The notes: a model not told the origin generated them from the sequence alone. DNA of 13,353 nt from Actinomycetota bacterium (GCA_018400395.1 JAGYMN010000030.1:1-13353), one strand, 5' to 3'. Positions 1-8,055 are shown, counted from the stretch's first letter. Program-made: numbers and translations.

Positions 1-757
1 CCATAAACACGCTGGTTTTTTCCGGGACAATATTTCTTGCCTGACCTCCGCTTATAACTCCAATATTTGCTGTTGTCTCTTCATCTATTCTTCCGGTCCT
101 TATTTTAGAAACCGCCATGCAGGCTGCCTTAATTGAATTTATACCCTTTTCCGGTTCTATTCCGGCATGTGCTGCCCTTCCCTTAAATTCAACATCTATA
201 GAATCCTGGTATGGAGCCTGGTTATAAATAGTTCCGATATCACCATCGGCATCAAATACAAATCCATATTTTGCAGGTATGCTGTCGAGATCTAAATGTT
301 TTGCACCCACTAATCCTATTTCTTCACATATTGTAAATATTATATATATATCGCAGGTTGATATTTTATTTTCTTTTATTGACCTTAATACTTCCAATAT
401 TGCGGCAACTGCGATCTTATCGTCTCCTCCAAGTATATAATCATTTTTATTTGTTATTATCCCTTTTTTTATCACGGGCTCGATATCCCCGTCTACCCGC
501 ACCGTATCCAGATGGGCTCCTAAAAAAATAGGTACCTTATTATTACCGGAAAACCCACTGTATAAGGCTGTTACGTTCCCCCCATTGGAACCGTATTTCT
601 TTCCGGAATTATCAACATATACTTCCAGGCCGAGCTCTTCCAGGATTTTAACAACATATGAGATTATCTCCTTCTCATTTTTTGATGGACTCTTAATGCT
701 GGCAAGTTTTATAAAAAGTTCCACAAGCCTTTTTTTGTTTATAATATCTCTATCCAT
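1..757 (-). CDS. M20-family peptidase, PepT-like, C-terminus cut by window edge
   Basis: Zinc-dependent exopeptidase of the M20 family, closest in feel to peptidase T / YqjE-type tripeptidases that trim small peptides in the cytoplasm. The ORF starts at ATG 755-757 and remains open for 252 codons to the left edge, so about the last third of a roughly 370-residue protein is missing. Visible motifs are HLDTV (about residues 82-86, metal-binding His and catalytic Asp), GGDDK (110-114, bridging Asp), CEE (144-146, catalytic and metal Glu) and FDADG (168-172). The start of the inserted dimerisation domain follows, with the AAHAG motif. A GGAGA ribosome site lies at 769-773. The gene begins 3 bases after the lit-like stop codon, so it is the distal gene of the same transcription unit. 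The family is secure; the exact substrate (tripeptidase or other dipeptidase) is not. Confidence 0.88.
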   Translation of the reverse strand, partial: MDRDIINKKRLVELFIKLASIKSPSKNEKEIISYVVKILEELGLEVYVDNSGKKYGSNGGNVTALYSGFSGNNKVPIFLGAHLDTVRVDGDIEPVIKKGIITNKNDYILGGDDKIAVAAILEVLRSIKENKISTCDIYIIFTICEEIGLVGAKHLDLDSIPAKYGFVFDADGDIGTIYNQAPYQDSIDVEFKGRAAHAGIEPEKGINSIKAACMAVSKIRTGRIDEETTANIGVISGGQARNIVPEKTSVFM

Positions 758-760
758 TTT

Positions 761-1447
761 TTATCTTTTCTCCATTTTACCCTGAGCCAAAAACAATATT
801 GTTCCTGTAATTAATAAAAACGCTGCAATCACTGATATGCTAATAATCAATCTTATAAAAAATTGATAAAAAAATCCAAAAGGAAACATGGTGATAAGAA
901 GAGATCCTTCCGAAAATATATAATTACCCTGGGGAAAAAATAGTCTGTGAAAATTATCAAACAGGGATGGAAAATTATTTCCCATAAAAAATAATAATAT
1001 AATTATTAACAGCACAATAAGGGAAGACCAAAAAAACAAAAACCCTATTTTTCTTAAATTTTTATTTTTATCTATACTTACCAGCAATATAAGTAAAATT
1101 ATAAATACTGCTGTGCTGCCACTGAAAATATAAAAGAAATTTTTTATAACTTTCCTGACATCCTCCATGTGGCTAATCTCATCTATTGTAAAAGCTGCTG
1201 CACCGGCAGTGGAATCAACATAGCGGATATTACCATCAAGGCCGCCCCTGTAACGGAAAAAATTAAATATCTTAAGGGTCATTTCTTCTACATCTTCCCT
1301 TTCAAGCACTTCAAAAACACTGTTTTTTGAATAAAGACTTTTATAAAAATTAAAATTGAAGACGTATGTAAATAAAGGGATAAGAATAATAATTACTATA
1401 AGGAAAACAGAAGTTAAAGCTATAAGTATTTTTGAGACGGTCCTTAT
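761..1447 (-). CDS. Lit-like (DUF1461/TIGR01906) integral membrane protein, start codon unresolved
   Basis: Probable member of the DUF1461/TIGR01906 family, whose studied member Lit transfers an acyl chain within diacylated lipoproteins to make the lyso form. The first ordinary start is GTG 1307-1309 (182 residues), but the frame stays open upstream and encodes a strong hydrophobic helix (ILIALTSVFLIVIIILIPLF), expected as the first of four membrane segments. With the candidate ATA start at 1445-1447 the protein has 228 residues, a normal family length. Two family-typical motifs are visible: DEISHMEDVR (His 93) and NFHRLFFPQGNYIF (His 167). Their spacing of 74 resembles the two catalytic histidines I recall for Bacillus Lit (85 and 157). 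Further helices are at about 105-125, 133-155 and near the C-terminus. The coding frame begins over the 3' end of pyrG, implying translational coupling. Family assignment is fairly secure; enzymatic activity is inferred. Confidence 0.72.
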   Translation of the reverse strand: MRTVSKILIALTSVFLIVIIILIPLFTYVFNFNFYKSLYSKNSVFEVLEREDVEEMTLKIFNFFRYRGGLDGNIRYVDSTAGAAAFTIDEISHMEDVRKVIKNFFYIFSGSTAVFIILLILLVSIDKNKNLRKIGFLFFWSSLIVLLIIILLFFMGNNFPSLFDNFHRLFFPQGNYIFSEGSLLITMFPFGFFYQFFIRLIISISVIAAFLLITGTILFLAQGKMEKR

Positions 1448-1452
1448 ATTAC

Positions 1453-3084
1453 TTACACCTTTCCTTCCATTTTAGTTCTCATTGAATAGTATATTGAAGC
1501 TTTAATAAAATCTTTAAAGAGCGGATGCGGTTTATCGGGCCTGGATTTAAATTCCGGATGAAACTGAACTGCAACAAACCATGGATGATCTCTTATCTCG
1601 GTTATTTCAACCAGGTTTTTTCCATCATTAATACCTGTTATATCCATTCCATAACTTTCAAAAATATCTCTGTATCTATTATTAAATTCAAATCTGTGTC
1701 TATGTCTTTCGATTATCTCCTTTTCACCATAAGCATTAAATGCTTTTGATCCCTTTTTAAGACTGCATTTGAACCTGCCCAGCCGCATAGTCCCACCTTT
1801 TTTATCCAGATCTTTCTGGTCAGGCATGAGGTCTATAACCGGGTCTTTTGTATTGGGATCAAACTCAGTGCTATCGGCATCTTTGAGGTTTAAAACGTTC
1901 CGTGCAAATTCTATTACCGCACACTGCATACCCAGGCAGATTCCCAGAAAGGGTATATTATTTTCCCTTGCATATTTTATTGCTTCAATTTTGCCCTCAA
2001 TACCTCTCTTTCCAAATCCATACGGTACGAGTATGCCGTCCACAGAACTCAGAAGATTATTTTTTCTTTCTTCAGTGCCCATCATTTCAGAATTTATCCA
2101 TACGGGTTCTACATTTTTACCGTGATGATATCCACCATGATTAAGTGACTCGACTATGCTTATATATGCATCTTTTAAATCTGTATATTTACCGACTATG
2201 CCTATTCTAACATTACCCTCAAGGCTTTTTATCCTTTTTATAAGGTTTTTCCAGCCTTCAAGATCAGATTTTCTGATCCTTATATTTAATTTTTTCATAA
2301 CTCTTAAATCCAGGTTCTCTTTTTTTAACATTAGCGGTGCTTCATAAAGATGTTCCAGGTCAAGAGCCTCTATAATATCTCTGGTATCTATATCACAAAA
2401 AAGGCTGATCTTTGATTTGATCCCGTTATCAAGCTTTTTTTCGCTCCTGCATATTATTATGTCGGGCTGTATGCCTATGCTCCTTAACTCTTTTACGCTA
2501 TGCTGTGTCGGTTTCGACTTTAATTCTCCGGTAGTTTTAAGATAAGGTATATATGTTACGTGAATATAAAGAACATTTTTTCTACCAGCATCTTCTTTAA
2601 ATTGCCTTATGGCCTCCAAAAACGGAAGGCTTTCTATGTCTCCTACTGTCCCCCCTACTTCTGTTATAACCACATCAGTAACTTTTCTTTCCAGGGTTTT
2701 TTTAATTGAATTTTTAATTTCATCGGTTATATGGGGAATGACCTGAACCGTAGATCCCAGGTAATCACCGCGCCTTTCATTATTTATAACGTTCTGATAT
2801 ATCTTCCCTGTTGTAAAATTATTATATTTTGAAAGGTTCTCGTCTATAAATCTTTCATAATGACCCAGATCAAGATCTGTTTCACCACCATCTTCTGTTA
2901 CGAATACTTCACCGTGCTGGATGGGATTCATTGTTCCCGGATCAATGTTTATATAAGGATCCAGTTTTTGTATTGTAATGCTATAACCTCTGGATTTTAA
3001 AAGCCTTCCCAGAGAAGCTGCGCAGATTCCCTTTCCAAGTGATGATAATACTCCACCGGTAACGAAAATAAATTTAGTTTCCAA
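1453..3084 (-). CDS. pyrG: CTP synthase
   Basis: Converts UTP, ATP and glutamine to CTP, the last step of pyrimidine nucleotide synthesis. It is 543 residues, the usual length. The N-terminal amidoligase domain shows FVTGGVLSSLGKG (8-20), LDPYINIDPGTMNPIQHGEV (41-60), EDGGETDLDLGHYERF and EVGGTVGDIES. The C-terminal glutamine amidotransferase domain shows GICLGMQ with nucleophile Cys383 and VQFHPEF with the catalytic His and Glu. The start is TTG 3082-3084, chosen because the protein then begins METKFIFVTGG as in the family; a GAGGAG ribosome site lies at 3095-3100. It overlaps the recN stop by 11 bases, so translation is probably coupled. One oddity: the loop usually read as VPGGFG is VPYGFG here (Tyr355), aligning with the oxyanion-hole glycine of the E. 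coli enzyme (Gly351). Confidence 0.98.
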   Translation of the reverse strand: METKFIFVTGGVLSSLGKGICAASLGRLLKSRGYSITIQKLDPYINIDPGTMNPIQHGEVFVTEDGGETDLDLGHYERFIDENLSKYNNFTTGKIYQNVINNERRGDYLGSTVQVIPHITDEIKNSIKKTLERKVTDVVITEVGGTVGDIESLPFLEAIRQFKEDAGRKNVLYIHVTYIPYLKTTGELKSKPTQHSVKELRSIGIQPDIIICRSEKKLDNGIKSKISLFCDIDTRDIIEALDLEHLYEAPLMLKKENLDLRVMKKLNIRIRKSDLEGWKNLIKRIKSLEGNVRIGIVGKYTDLKDAYISIVESLNHGGYHHGKNVEPVWINSEMMGTEERKNNLLSSVDGILVPYGFGKRGIEGKIEAIKYARENNIPFLGICLGMQCAVIEFARNVLNLKDADSTEFDPNTKDPVIDLMPDQKDLDKKGGTMRLGRFKCSLKKGSKAFNAYGEKEIIERHRHRFEFNNRYRDIFESYGMDITGINDGKNLVEITEIRDHPWFVAVQFHPEFKSRPDKPHPLFKDFIKASIYYSMRTKMEGKV

Positions 3085-4843
3085 CTTCTGCGGTCTCCTC
3101 GATTAGATTATTTTTAATAAGATCGGCCTTTTTTATTAATTCTTCAGAATGCTTTTTGGATATTTCACTTTCTTTCATTCCGCTTAGCATCCTCGATATC
3201 TCTTTTATTTTTTCTTCAGGATTAAGCTTTTTAATTTTTATCTTGGTCCTTCCTTTCTCAACATACTTTTCAATTAAATAGTGTGAAGTTGAAAAGCATG
3301 CAATCTGTGCAAGGTGTGATATAACTATGATCTGTTTGTACAGTGAAAGGTTAAAAAGCTTTTCCCCCACTATAAAAGAAGCTTCTCCCCCTATTCCTGA
3401 ATCTATTTCGTCAAATATCATTGTCGAAATATTATCAGCATCACCCATAGCTGATTTAAGTGCCAGCATTATCCTTGATATTTCACCTCCTGATGCAATT
3501 TTTTTAAGGGGACGCGGACCTTCGCCTTCGTTTAGCGATATAAAAAATTCAATGTCATCAATTCCATTTTTTTTAAACTTCTGCTTTATTTTTTCATCAT
3601 TCTGGATTTTATCAATTTCAGATAACTTATTTTTTATTCTAAATACTGCAGATTTAAAGCCAAGATTTTTAAGCCCATCAATGATTTTTTCCTCAAGTTT
3701 CTTTGATATTTCTATCCTTTCGTTACTTAACCTGGTAACGGATCCTGAAAGCCTTTCAAATGCAGGTACCAATTCTTCCTTTGCTGTTTCTATATCTTTA
3801 TCAAGGCTTTCATAACTTTCTACTTCGCTTTCTAATTCCTTTAAGTACCTGCCTGCATCCGATATTTCTATATTATATTTCTTTTTTATTAATGAAAATT
3901 GGTAAAGCCTTTCCTGAATAGCGTCCAGTCTTTCTTTACTGAAATCAAGATCTGATAAATAGCTTTTTATAAAATGACTTATTTCCTCAATAAGGTCTGC
4001 TAGAACTACCATTCTTTTAGAAAAATCTATGAATCTATTATCTATTGCAGCCAGGATTTCAAGATTCTTTTGGATTTTAGAAACTGCATCCGATAAATTG
4101 GAAGAGTCTATATAGCTGCCTTTTATAACTTCTTCAGTTTCAGAAGCAGTGCCGTAGATACTCTCAAAATTTTTTAGTATTCTTAATTCGTTTTCAAGCT
4201 CCTGTTCCTCCCCTTCAGAGATATTAAGCTTTTCTATCTCCTGATACCTGTAACGGAGTTCATTTAATCTTGCGTCCCGGTTATTCTGAATATTTTCAAG
4301 ATATTCAAGCTTCTTTTTTTTATCATTATAAAAATGGTAGCATTTTAAATATTTTTCCTTCAGCGGATAGATCGAATCTTTTCCATAATTATCCAGTATG
4401 TCAATATGCGTACAGGGTTCAAGCAAATACTGATGATCGTGCTGTCCGTGTATATCCAGAAAACAATAACCAAGCTCCTTGAGTATACTTACTTTTGTAA
4501 AAAGCCCATTTATAAAGGCTTTATTGTTACCATTCCGGTTTAATTCCCTGGAAATTACTATTTCAGTATTAAAATCCTCATTATCAACCAGGTTATTTGC
4601 AAGAAGGAAATTTTTTACCTTTTTATTACTGCTAAAATCAAAAAAACCCTGCACCAGAAGTTTTTCTCTGTCTTCTCTTATGAGTTCACTGTCTGCTCTT
4701 TCACCAATAAGCAGGTTTATGGCCTCAATAATCAGTGTTTTTCCTGCTCCTGTCTCGCCGCTTAAAACGTTAAGGCCCTTACCAAATTTAATTTTTACAT
4801 CATCTATAATAGCAAAATTTTTTACCTGAAGCTCTTTTAACAT
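3074..4843 (-). CDS. recN: DNA repair protein RecN
   Basis: SMC-like ATPase of bacterial double-strand-break repair, acting on DNA ends together with RecA. Its 589 residues are slightly longer than the usual 550-570. It has Walker A GETGAGKT (29-36), the DIHGQHDHQ segment typical of RecN (130-138), a long charged coiled-coil middle (about 150-390), the ABC signature ASGGEISR (450-457) and Walker B MIFDEIDSGIGGEAS (475-489). The ISHLAQIA motif (509-516) completes the ATPase head. The ATG start at 4841-4843 gives the canonical N-terminus MLKELQVKNFAIID; only a weak GGAA lies upstream. It follows nadK by 54 bases and overlaps pyrG by 11 bases. The nadK-recN neighbourhood is conserved in Gram-positive bacteria; the usual actinobacterial genes between recN and pyrG (steA/steB) are absent. 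Confidence 0.97.
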   Translation of the reverse strand: MLKELQVKNFAIIDDVKIKFGKGLNVLSGETGAGKTLIIEAINLLIGERADSELIREDREKLLVQGFFDFSSNKKVKNFLLANNLVDNEDFNTEIVISRELNRNGNNKAFINGLFTKVSILKELGYCFLDIHGQHDHQYLLEPCTHIDILDNYGKDSIYPLKEKYLKCYHFYNDKKKKLEYLENIQNNRDARLNELRYRYQEIEKLNISEGEEQELENELRILKNFESIYGTASETEEVIKGSYIDSSNLSDAVSKIQKNLEILAAIDNRFIDFSKRMVVLADLIEEISHFIKSYLSDLDFSKERLDAIQERLYQFSLIKKKYNIEISDAGRYLKELESEVESYESLDKDIETAKEELVPAFERLSGSVTRLSNERIEISKKLEEKIIDGLKNLGFKSAVFRIKNKLSEIDKIQNDEKIKQKFKKNGIDDIEFFISLNEGEGPRPLKKIASGGEISRIMLALKSAMGDADNISTMIFDEIDSGIGGEASFIVGEKLFNLSLYKQIIVISHLAQIACFSTSHYLIEKYVEKGRTKIKIKKLNPEEKIKEISRMLSGMKESEISKKHSEELIKKADLIKNNLIEETAEVGN

Positions 4844-4897
4844 AAAAATATTTCCATAAAAAAATTGTTCTTCTAAATGTAAAACGAACCGGTATTT

Positions 4898-5767
4898 TTA
4901 AATCCTTTCAATAAATTTTTCCTTAAATACCTTAAAAAAAGCATTTGGATTAAAACTTACAAGATTTAATTTTTTGTCAGATTTTATTACCTTCAAAATA
5001 TACTCAGACGGACCTTCAAGCGAAAAAGCTTTTCCATCAATACTTATAGTATCTTGTTTATTGCCTGAGTTTAATTTGACCTCTAATAAATTATGTGGCC
5101 CAAGTATTATGCTTCTGCTAAAAAGAGTGTGGGCGCAAATCGGAGTTATTATCATTGTATCTGCTTTAGGCTCAACAACGGGGCCTCCGGCAGAAAGAGA
5201 ATATGCAGTTGAGCCGGTTGGAGTTGCTATTATTATTCCGTCTGCAGAGAACTTCTTGATAAAAACTCCATTTACAGTAATTTCTATTTTTATCACTTTC
5301 TCACACATGGATCTTGTTATAGCAAACTCATTTAATGCCAGACCAGGCAGACCTGAGTTTTTAATCAATTTATTATCTTTAATAAGGCTTCCTTCCAGGA
5401 GCATCCTCTTTTCAATATGATAAGAACCATTTATAAGATTGCTCATAGCATCTTCAATGTTTTCAGTATCTACCTCTGTGAGGAACCCAAGATTTCCTAC
5501 ATTGATTCCCAGAACAGGTATTTCATTTTTATAACTATACTTTGAAGCCCTTAAGAAAGTACCGTCTCCCCCAACTGAAATTATAATTTCGGGTATTTCC
5601 ATAAATTTATCACTTCCTACTGATGGAAGGGAATATCTTTCCGGCATAAGGTCTCCGGATGGCATAACAACATCTATTTTTTTGCTTTCCAGATAATCAT
5701 AAACTCTCTTGGCTACCTCCTGTGCTTTTTTATTTTTATTGTTTGATACAATACCTATTTTTTTCAT
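4898..5767 (-). CDS. nadK: NAD kinase
   Basis: Phosphorylates NAD+ to NADP+ in the cytoplasm, setting the supply of reducing cofactor. It is 289 residues, standard for bacterial NadK. The catalytic GGDGT lies at 66-70 with ligand-binding FLRASK after it, NVGNLGFL lies at about 89-96, and the long conserved segment with ATPTGSTAYSLSAGGP lies at about 180-195, followed by ITPICAHTLFSRSI. The start ATG 5765-5767 gives MKKIGIVSNN, matching the beta-1 strand of the family; the ribosome site is weak and A-rich. It begins 6 bases after the tlyA stop codon. The order tlyA-nadK-recN is the classic conserved block of Actinobacteria and Firmicutes, so co-transcription is likely. Confidence 0.97.
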   Translation of the reverse strand: MKKIGIVSNNKNKKAQEVAKRVYDYLESKKIDVVMPSGDLMPERYSLPSVGSDKFMEIPEIIISVGGDGTFLRASKYSYKNEIPVLGINVGNLGFLTEVDTENIEDAMSNLINGSYHIEKRMLLEGSLIKDNKLIKNSGLPGLALNEFAITRSMCEKVIKIEITVNGVFIKKFSADGIIIATPTGSTAYSLSAGGPVVEPKADTMIITPICAHTLFSRSIILGPHNLLEVKLNSGNKQDTISIDGKAFSLEGPSEYILKVIKSDKKLNLVSFNPNAFFKVFKEKFIERI

Positions 5768-5773
5768 ATTAAA

Positions 5774-6598
5774 TTATTTTTCTTTTAAATAATCATGAGC
5801 TTTATTTACCACTTCATCGATTATTTTATCACAATCCAGGTTATATTCAGTCGAATTTACAGATTTTCTCAAATAAACCCAGAATTCTATATTTCCCCGG
5901 CAGCCCTTTATTTTTGAAAATGATATACCTTCAATTATTACTTGAAAGTTCTTAAAAAATTCTATTATTTTATTAATTGATTTTATATGAAGTGATTTAT
6001 CTTTTACTACTCCCCTGTTTTTTACATCCTTTCTATCCAGTTCAAACTGCGGCTTTAAGAGCAAAAGGATTACCGCATCACTGGAAGTGGCTTCGAGTAT
6101 TTTTTTGAATATCTTTTCTATTGATATAAACGATACATCTACAACAGCAAGATCTGCCTTATATTTTAACAGTGAAGTATCAAGATGCCTTATATTTGTT
6201 CTCTCCAGTATTTCAATATTTTTAAGGTTTCTTAGATTCCATGACAACAGTCCATATCCCACATCAACTGCAGTGACTTTCCCGGCACCGCTCTTTATCA
6301 AAAAATCAGTAAAACCTCCGGTTGATGAGCCTATATCTAATGCTTTAATTCCTTTTGCATCAAGCTTGAAATCATTAAATGCGCCTTCAATTTTATAACC
6401 GCCCCTGGATACATATTTTTTTAGGGGTTTTATTTTAATTTCTGAATCTTCCGGAAGCAGGTCTCCCGGTTTATAGATTTTATTCAGCCCCGCACTTACT
6501 CGCCCTTCCATTATAATAGACCTGGCTTCCCTATCAGAAGATACAATGCCTTTCTTCAGGAGAAGTTCTGCTGCCTTTATTTTTTTTACCTTGTTTAT
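5774..6598 (-). CDS. tlyA: TlyA-family rRNA 2'-O-methyltransferase, start codon unresolved
   Basis: SAM-dependent RNA methyltransferase of the TlyA/FtsJ-like family; characterised members methylate 16S C1409 and 23S C1920 and affect capreomycin sensitivity. The Rossmann fold shows ALDIGSSTGGFTDFL and VTAVDVGYG. Probable catalytic Lys-Asp-Lys-Glu positions lie in SRGGYKIEGA, VVDVSFIS, LLLKPQFE and GCRGNIEFW. The first ATG (6509-6511) would cut away most of the N-terminal S4 RNA-binding domain. The same frame is open upstream and encodes KKIKAAELLLKKGIVSSDREARSIIMEG, a clear S4 domain start, so the true start lies upstream. No ATG, GTG or TTG occurs there; candidates are ATA at 6602-6604, 6596-6598 or 6578-6580, or CTG at 6605-6607. 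The start given here (ATA 6598) yields 274 residues, a usual family length. The ispA stop codon touches the 6604 candidate. Family secure; start uncertain. Confidence 0.9.
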   Translation of the reverse strand: MNKVKKIKAAELLLKKGIVSSDREARSIIMEGRVSAGLNKIYKPGDLLPEDSEIKIKPLKKYVSRGGYKIEGAFNDFKLDAKGIKALDIGSSTGGFTDFLIKSGAGKVTAVDVGYGLLSWNLRNLKNIEILERTNIRHLDTSLLKYKADLAVVDVSFISIEKIFKKILEATSSDAVILLLLKPQFELDRKDVKNRGVVKDKSLHIKSINKIIEFFKNFQVIIEGISFSKIKGCRGNIEFWVYLRKSVNSTEYNLDCDKIIDEVVNKAHDYLKEK

Positions 6599-6603
6599 AT
6601 CTA

Positions 6604-7533
6604 TCAGGCCTTTCTGAGCAGTATAAACTTTGCAATATTTTCAAGCAGGGTGAAATCCATATCAATTCCCTTAATTGCATTAAGAGCATTTTCTATCTTT
6701 CTTTCTGCTATCTTTTTTGATATTTCAAGACCCCAGACATATGGGAATGTATTCTTTTCCTGAGAGACGGGCTTTTTATTTTTAACATCTATACCACCTT
6801 CGCTCTCTTTCATATCCAGTATATCATCTGTTATCTGGAAGGCAGTTCCAATATTTTGCCCGTAGATTTTAAGTTTTCTTATTATCTCATCTTCCGCATT
6901 GCAGAGTATTGCAGAACTGGTTACCGAAACATCTATAAGTCTTGCTGTTTTATCAAAGTGCATCTTCTCAAGACTTTTTTTTGAAATTCCTGACCTGGAA
7001 GTGGAAATATCTACAAACTGGCCGCTAACCATCCCTGACAACCCCGTGGCCTCTATTATTTCCCTCAATATTTTTACCTTGGTCTCGGGAATGCAATCCT
7101 GTTTTTTTATAATAAGGCCGAAAGCTTCAGCAAACAAAGCGTCTCCTGCAAGTATTGCTGAAGCTTCACCGAATTTTTTATGGCACGAAGGCCTACCTCT
7201 CCTGAAATCGTCGTTGTCAATAGCAGGCAGGTCATCATGTATCAGTGAGTAATTATGTATAAATTCAATAGCGCATGCAGTTGGCATAACATAATCCATT
7301 TCACAACCAAGACCTTTAGCAGTAGAAAGGCATAATACAGGCCTCAATCTCTTACCGCCTCCCAACAAACAGTAATTTATTGGTTTTAAGAGCCCTTCGG
7401 GTATATCTTTATAATCTTTCAGATAATCATTTAATCTATCGTTTATTATATTAACAAGATATGAAGGATAAAGGCTTTCTGGATTTTTTTTTGATATATT
7501 TTTTACTGAATTCATATAATTTTCATTACACAC
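6604..7533 (-). CDS. ispA: Short-chain polyprenyl diphosphate synthase (farnesyl/geranylgeranyl type)
   Basis: Condenses isopentenyl diphosphate onto allylic diphosphates to make FPP (possibly GGPP), the precursor of undecaprenyl carriers and quinones. Seen directly: LLGGGKRLRPVL (56-67), the first Asp-rich motif DDLPAID (100-106) within HNYSLIHDDLP, the FRRGRPSCHK segment and the second Asp-rich motif QITDDILD. Tyr-Ser at positions -5/-4 from the first motif is as in E. coli IspA, which favours FPP as product; this is inference. At 309 residues it is slightly long for the family. Start: GTG 7531-7533 gives 309 residues, but ATG 7513-7515 (MNSVKN) is equally possible and no clear ribosome site decides between them. 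It follows nusB after an 87-base AT-rich gap and abuts tlyA. The usual xseA/xseB and dxs neighbours are absent. Confidence 0.93.
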   Translation of the reverse strand: MCNENYMNSVKNISKKNPESLYPSYLVNIINDRLNDYLKDYKDIPEGLLKPINYCLLGGGKRLRPVLCLSTAKGLGCEMDYVMPTACAIEFIHNYSLIHDDLPAIDNDDFRRGRPSCHKKFGEASAILAGDALFAEAFGLIIKKQDCIPETKVKILREIIEATGLSGMVSGQFVDISTSRSGISKKSLEKMHFDKTARLIDVSVTSSAILCNAEDEIIRKLKIYGQNIGTAFQITDDILDMKESEGGIDVKNKKPVSQEKNTFPYVWGLEISKKIAERKIENALNAIKGIDMDFTLLENIAKFILLRKA

Positions 7534-7620
7534 ACGGATAATTTATTATAAATAAAAATATATGTATAACTATATTTTTATAATGAAAAAATTGAAAAAT
7601 TTTATTATCAAAAAAATAAA
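7534..7620 (-). promoter_or_regulatory. AT-rich nusB-ispA spacer with a -10-like box
   Basis: This 87-base gap is among the larger ones in the gene string. Read on the minus strand it is almost pure A/T and holds a TATAAT hexamer at 7545-7550, about 12 bases before the GTG start of ispA. A transcript starting there would be nearly leaderless for GTG 7533 or carry a short leader for ATG 7515. No convincing -35 element is present at the expected spacing, and such hexamers are frequent by chance in sequence this AT-rich, so this is only a candidate internal promoter. Confidence 0.22.
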
Positions 7621-8037
7621 TTATTTTTTATAATCGGAAATATTATTTAGAAACTTACCGAGAATTCCATTTATGAATTTTGGGGTATCATCCTTTTGGC
7701 CCATCGTCTTTGATATTTCAATAGCCTCATCAACAGAAACTTTAAGCGGAATATCTTCTTCATAAAGCATTTCATATATGGCAACCCTTAGTATGTTCCT
7801 GTCTATTATGGCAATCCTTTCAAGAGACCAGTTTTCCGCTATTCTGCTTATAATATTATCTATTTCTTCCGAATGGTTATCAACCCCCTTAATGAGGTTT
7901 AAGGTAAACTCATCAAAGACCTGTCCGCCCAGCATGCTGTTTTCTATTAATTCAGAGATCTTCTTTTTAAGCAGGTCCTTCTGGTACAAGATTATTATAG
8001 CTGATTTCCGGCATTCTCTTCTGCTTGTTTTTACCAT
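7621..8037 (-). CDS. nusB: Transcription antitermination factor NusB
   Basis: All-helical RNA-binding protein that pairs with ribosomal protein S10 (NusE) on boxA RNA and supports antitermination of rRNA operons. It is 138 residues, standard. The N-terminus TSRRECRKSAIIILYQKDL carries the basic RNA-binding helix, and the C-terminal half has the family signature WSLERIAIIDRNILRVAIYEM followed by IPLKVSVDEAIEISKTM and KFINGILGKF. Start ATG 8035-8037 fits the family N-terminus. It begins 18 bases after the efp stop, an arrangement (efp-nusB) widely conserved in Actinobacteria and Firmicutes, so the two are probably co-transcribed. Confidence 0.96.
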   Translation of the reverse strand: MVKTSRRECRKSAIIILYQKDLLKKKISELIENSMLGGQVFDEFTLNLIKGVDNHSEEIDNIISRIAENWSLERIAIIDRNILRVAIYEMLYEEDIPLKVSVDEAIEISKTMGQKDDTPKFINGILGKFLNNISDYKK

Positions 8038-8055
8038 GATTAAATTATCATAACC

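Noticed and set aside
585..785. Plus-strand ORF opposite the M20 peptidase start
   Set aside because: Antisense to well-supported coding sequence, with a hydrophobic low-complexity product arising from the reverse complement.
3327..3815. Plus-strand ORF of 162 codons opposite recN, with similar ones opposite nadK, pyrG, ispA and nusB
   Set aside because: Each is antisense to a gene with clear family motifs, has low-complexity Ser/Ile/Phe-rich composition and no recognisable motif or ribosome site; they are shadows of the minus-strand genes.
7611..7629. A/T-only inverted repeat over the nusB stop codon that resembles a terminator stem with a T run
   Set aside because: The stem contains no G-C pairs and a near-zero loop; such palindromes are expected by chance in sequence this AT-rich.
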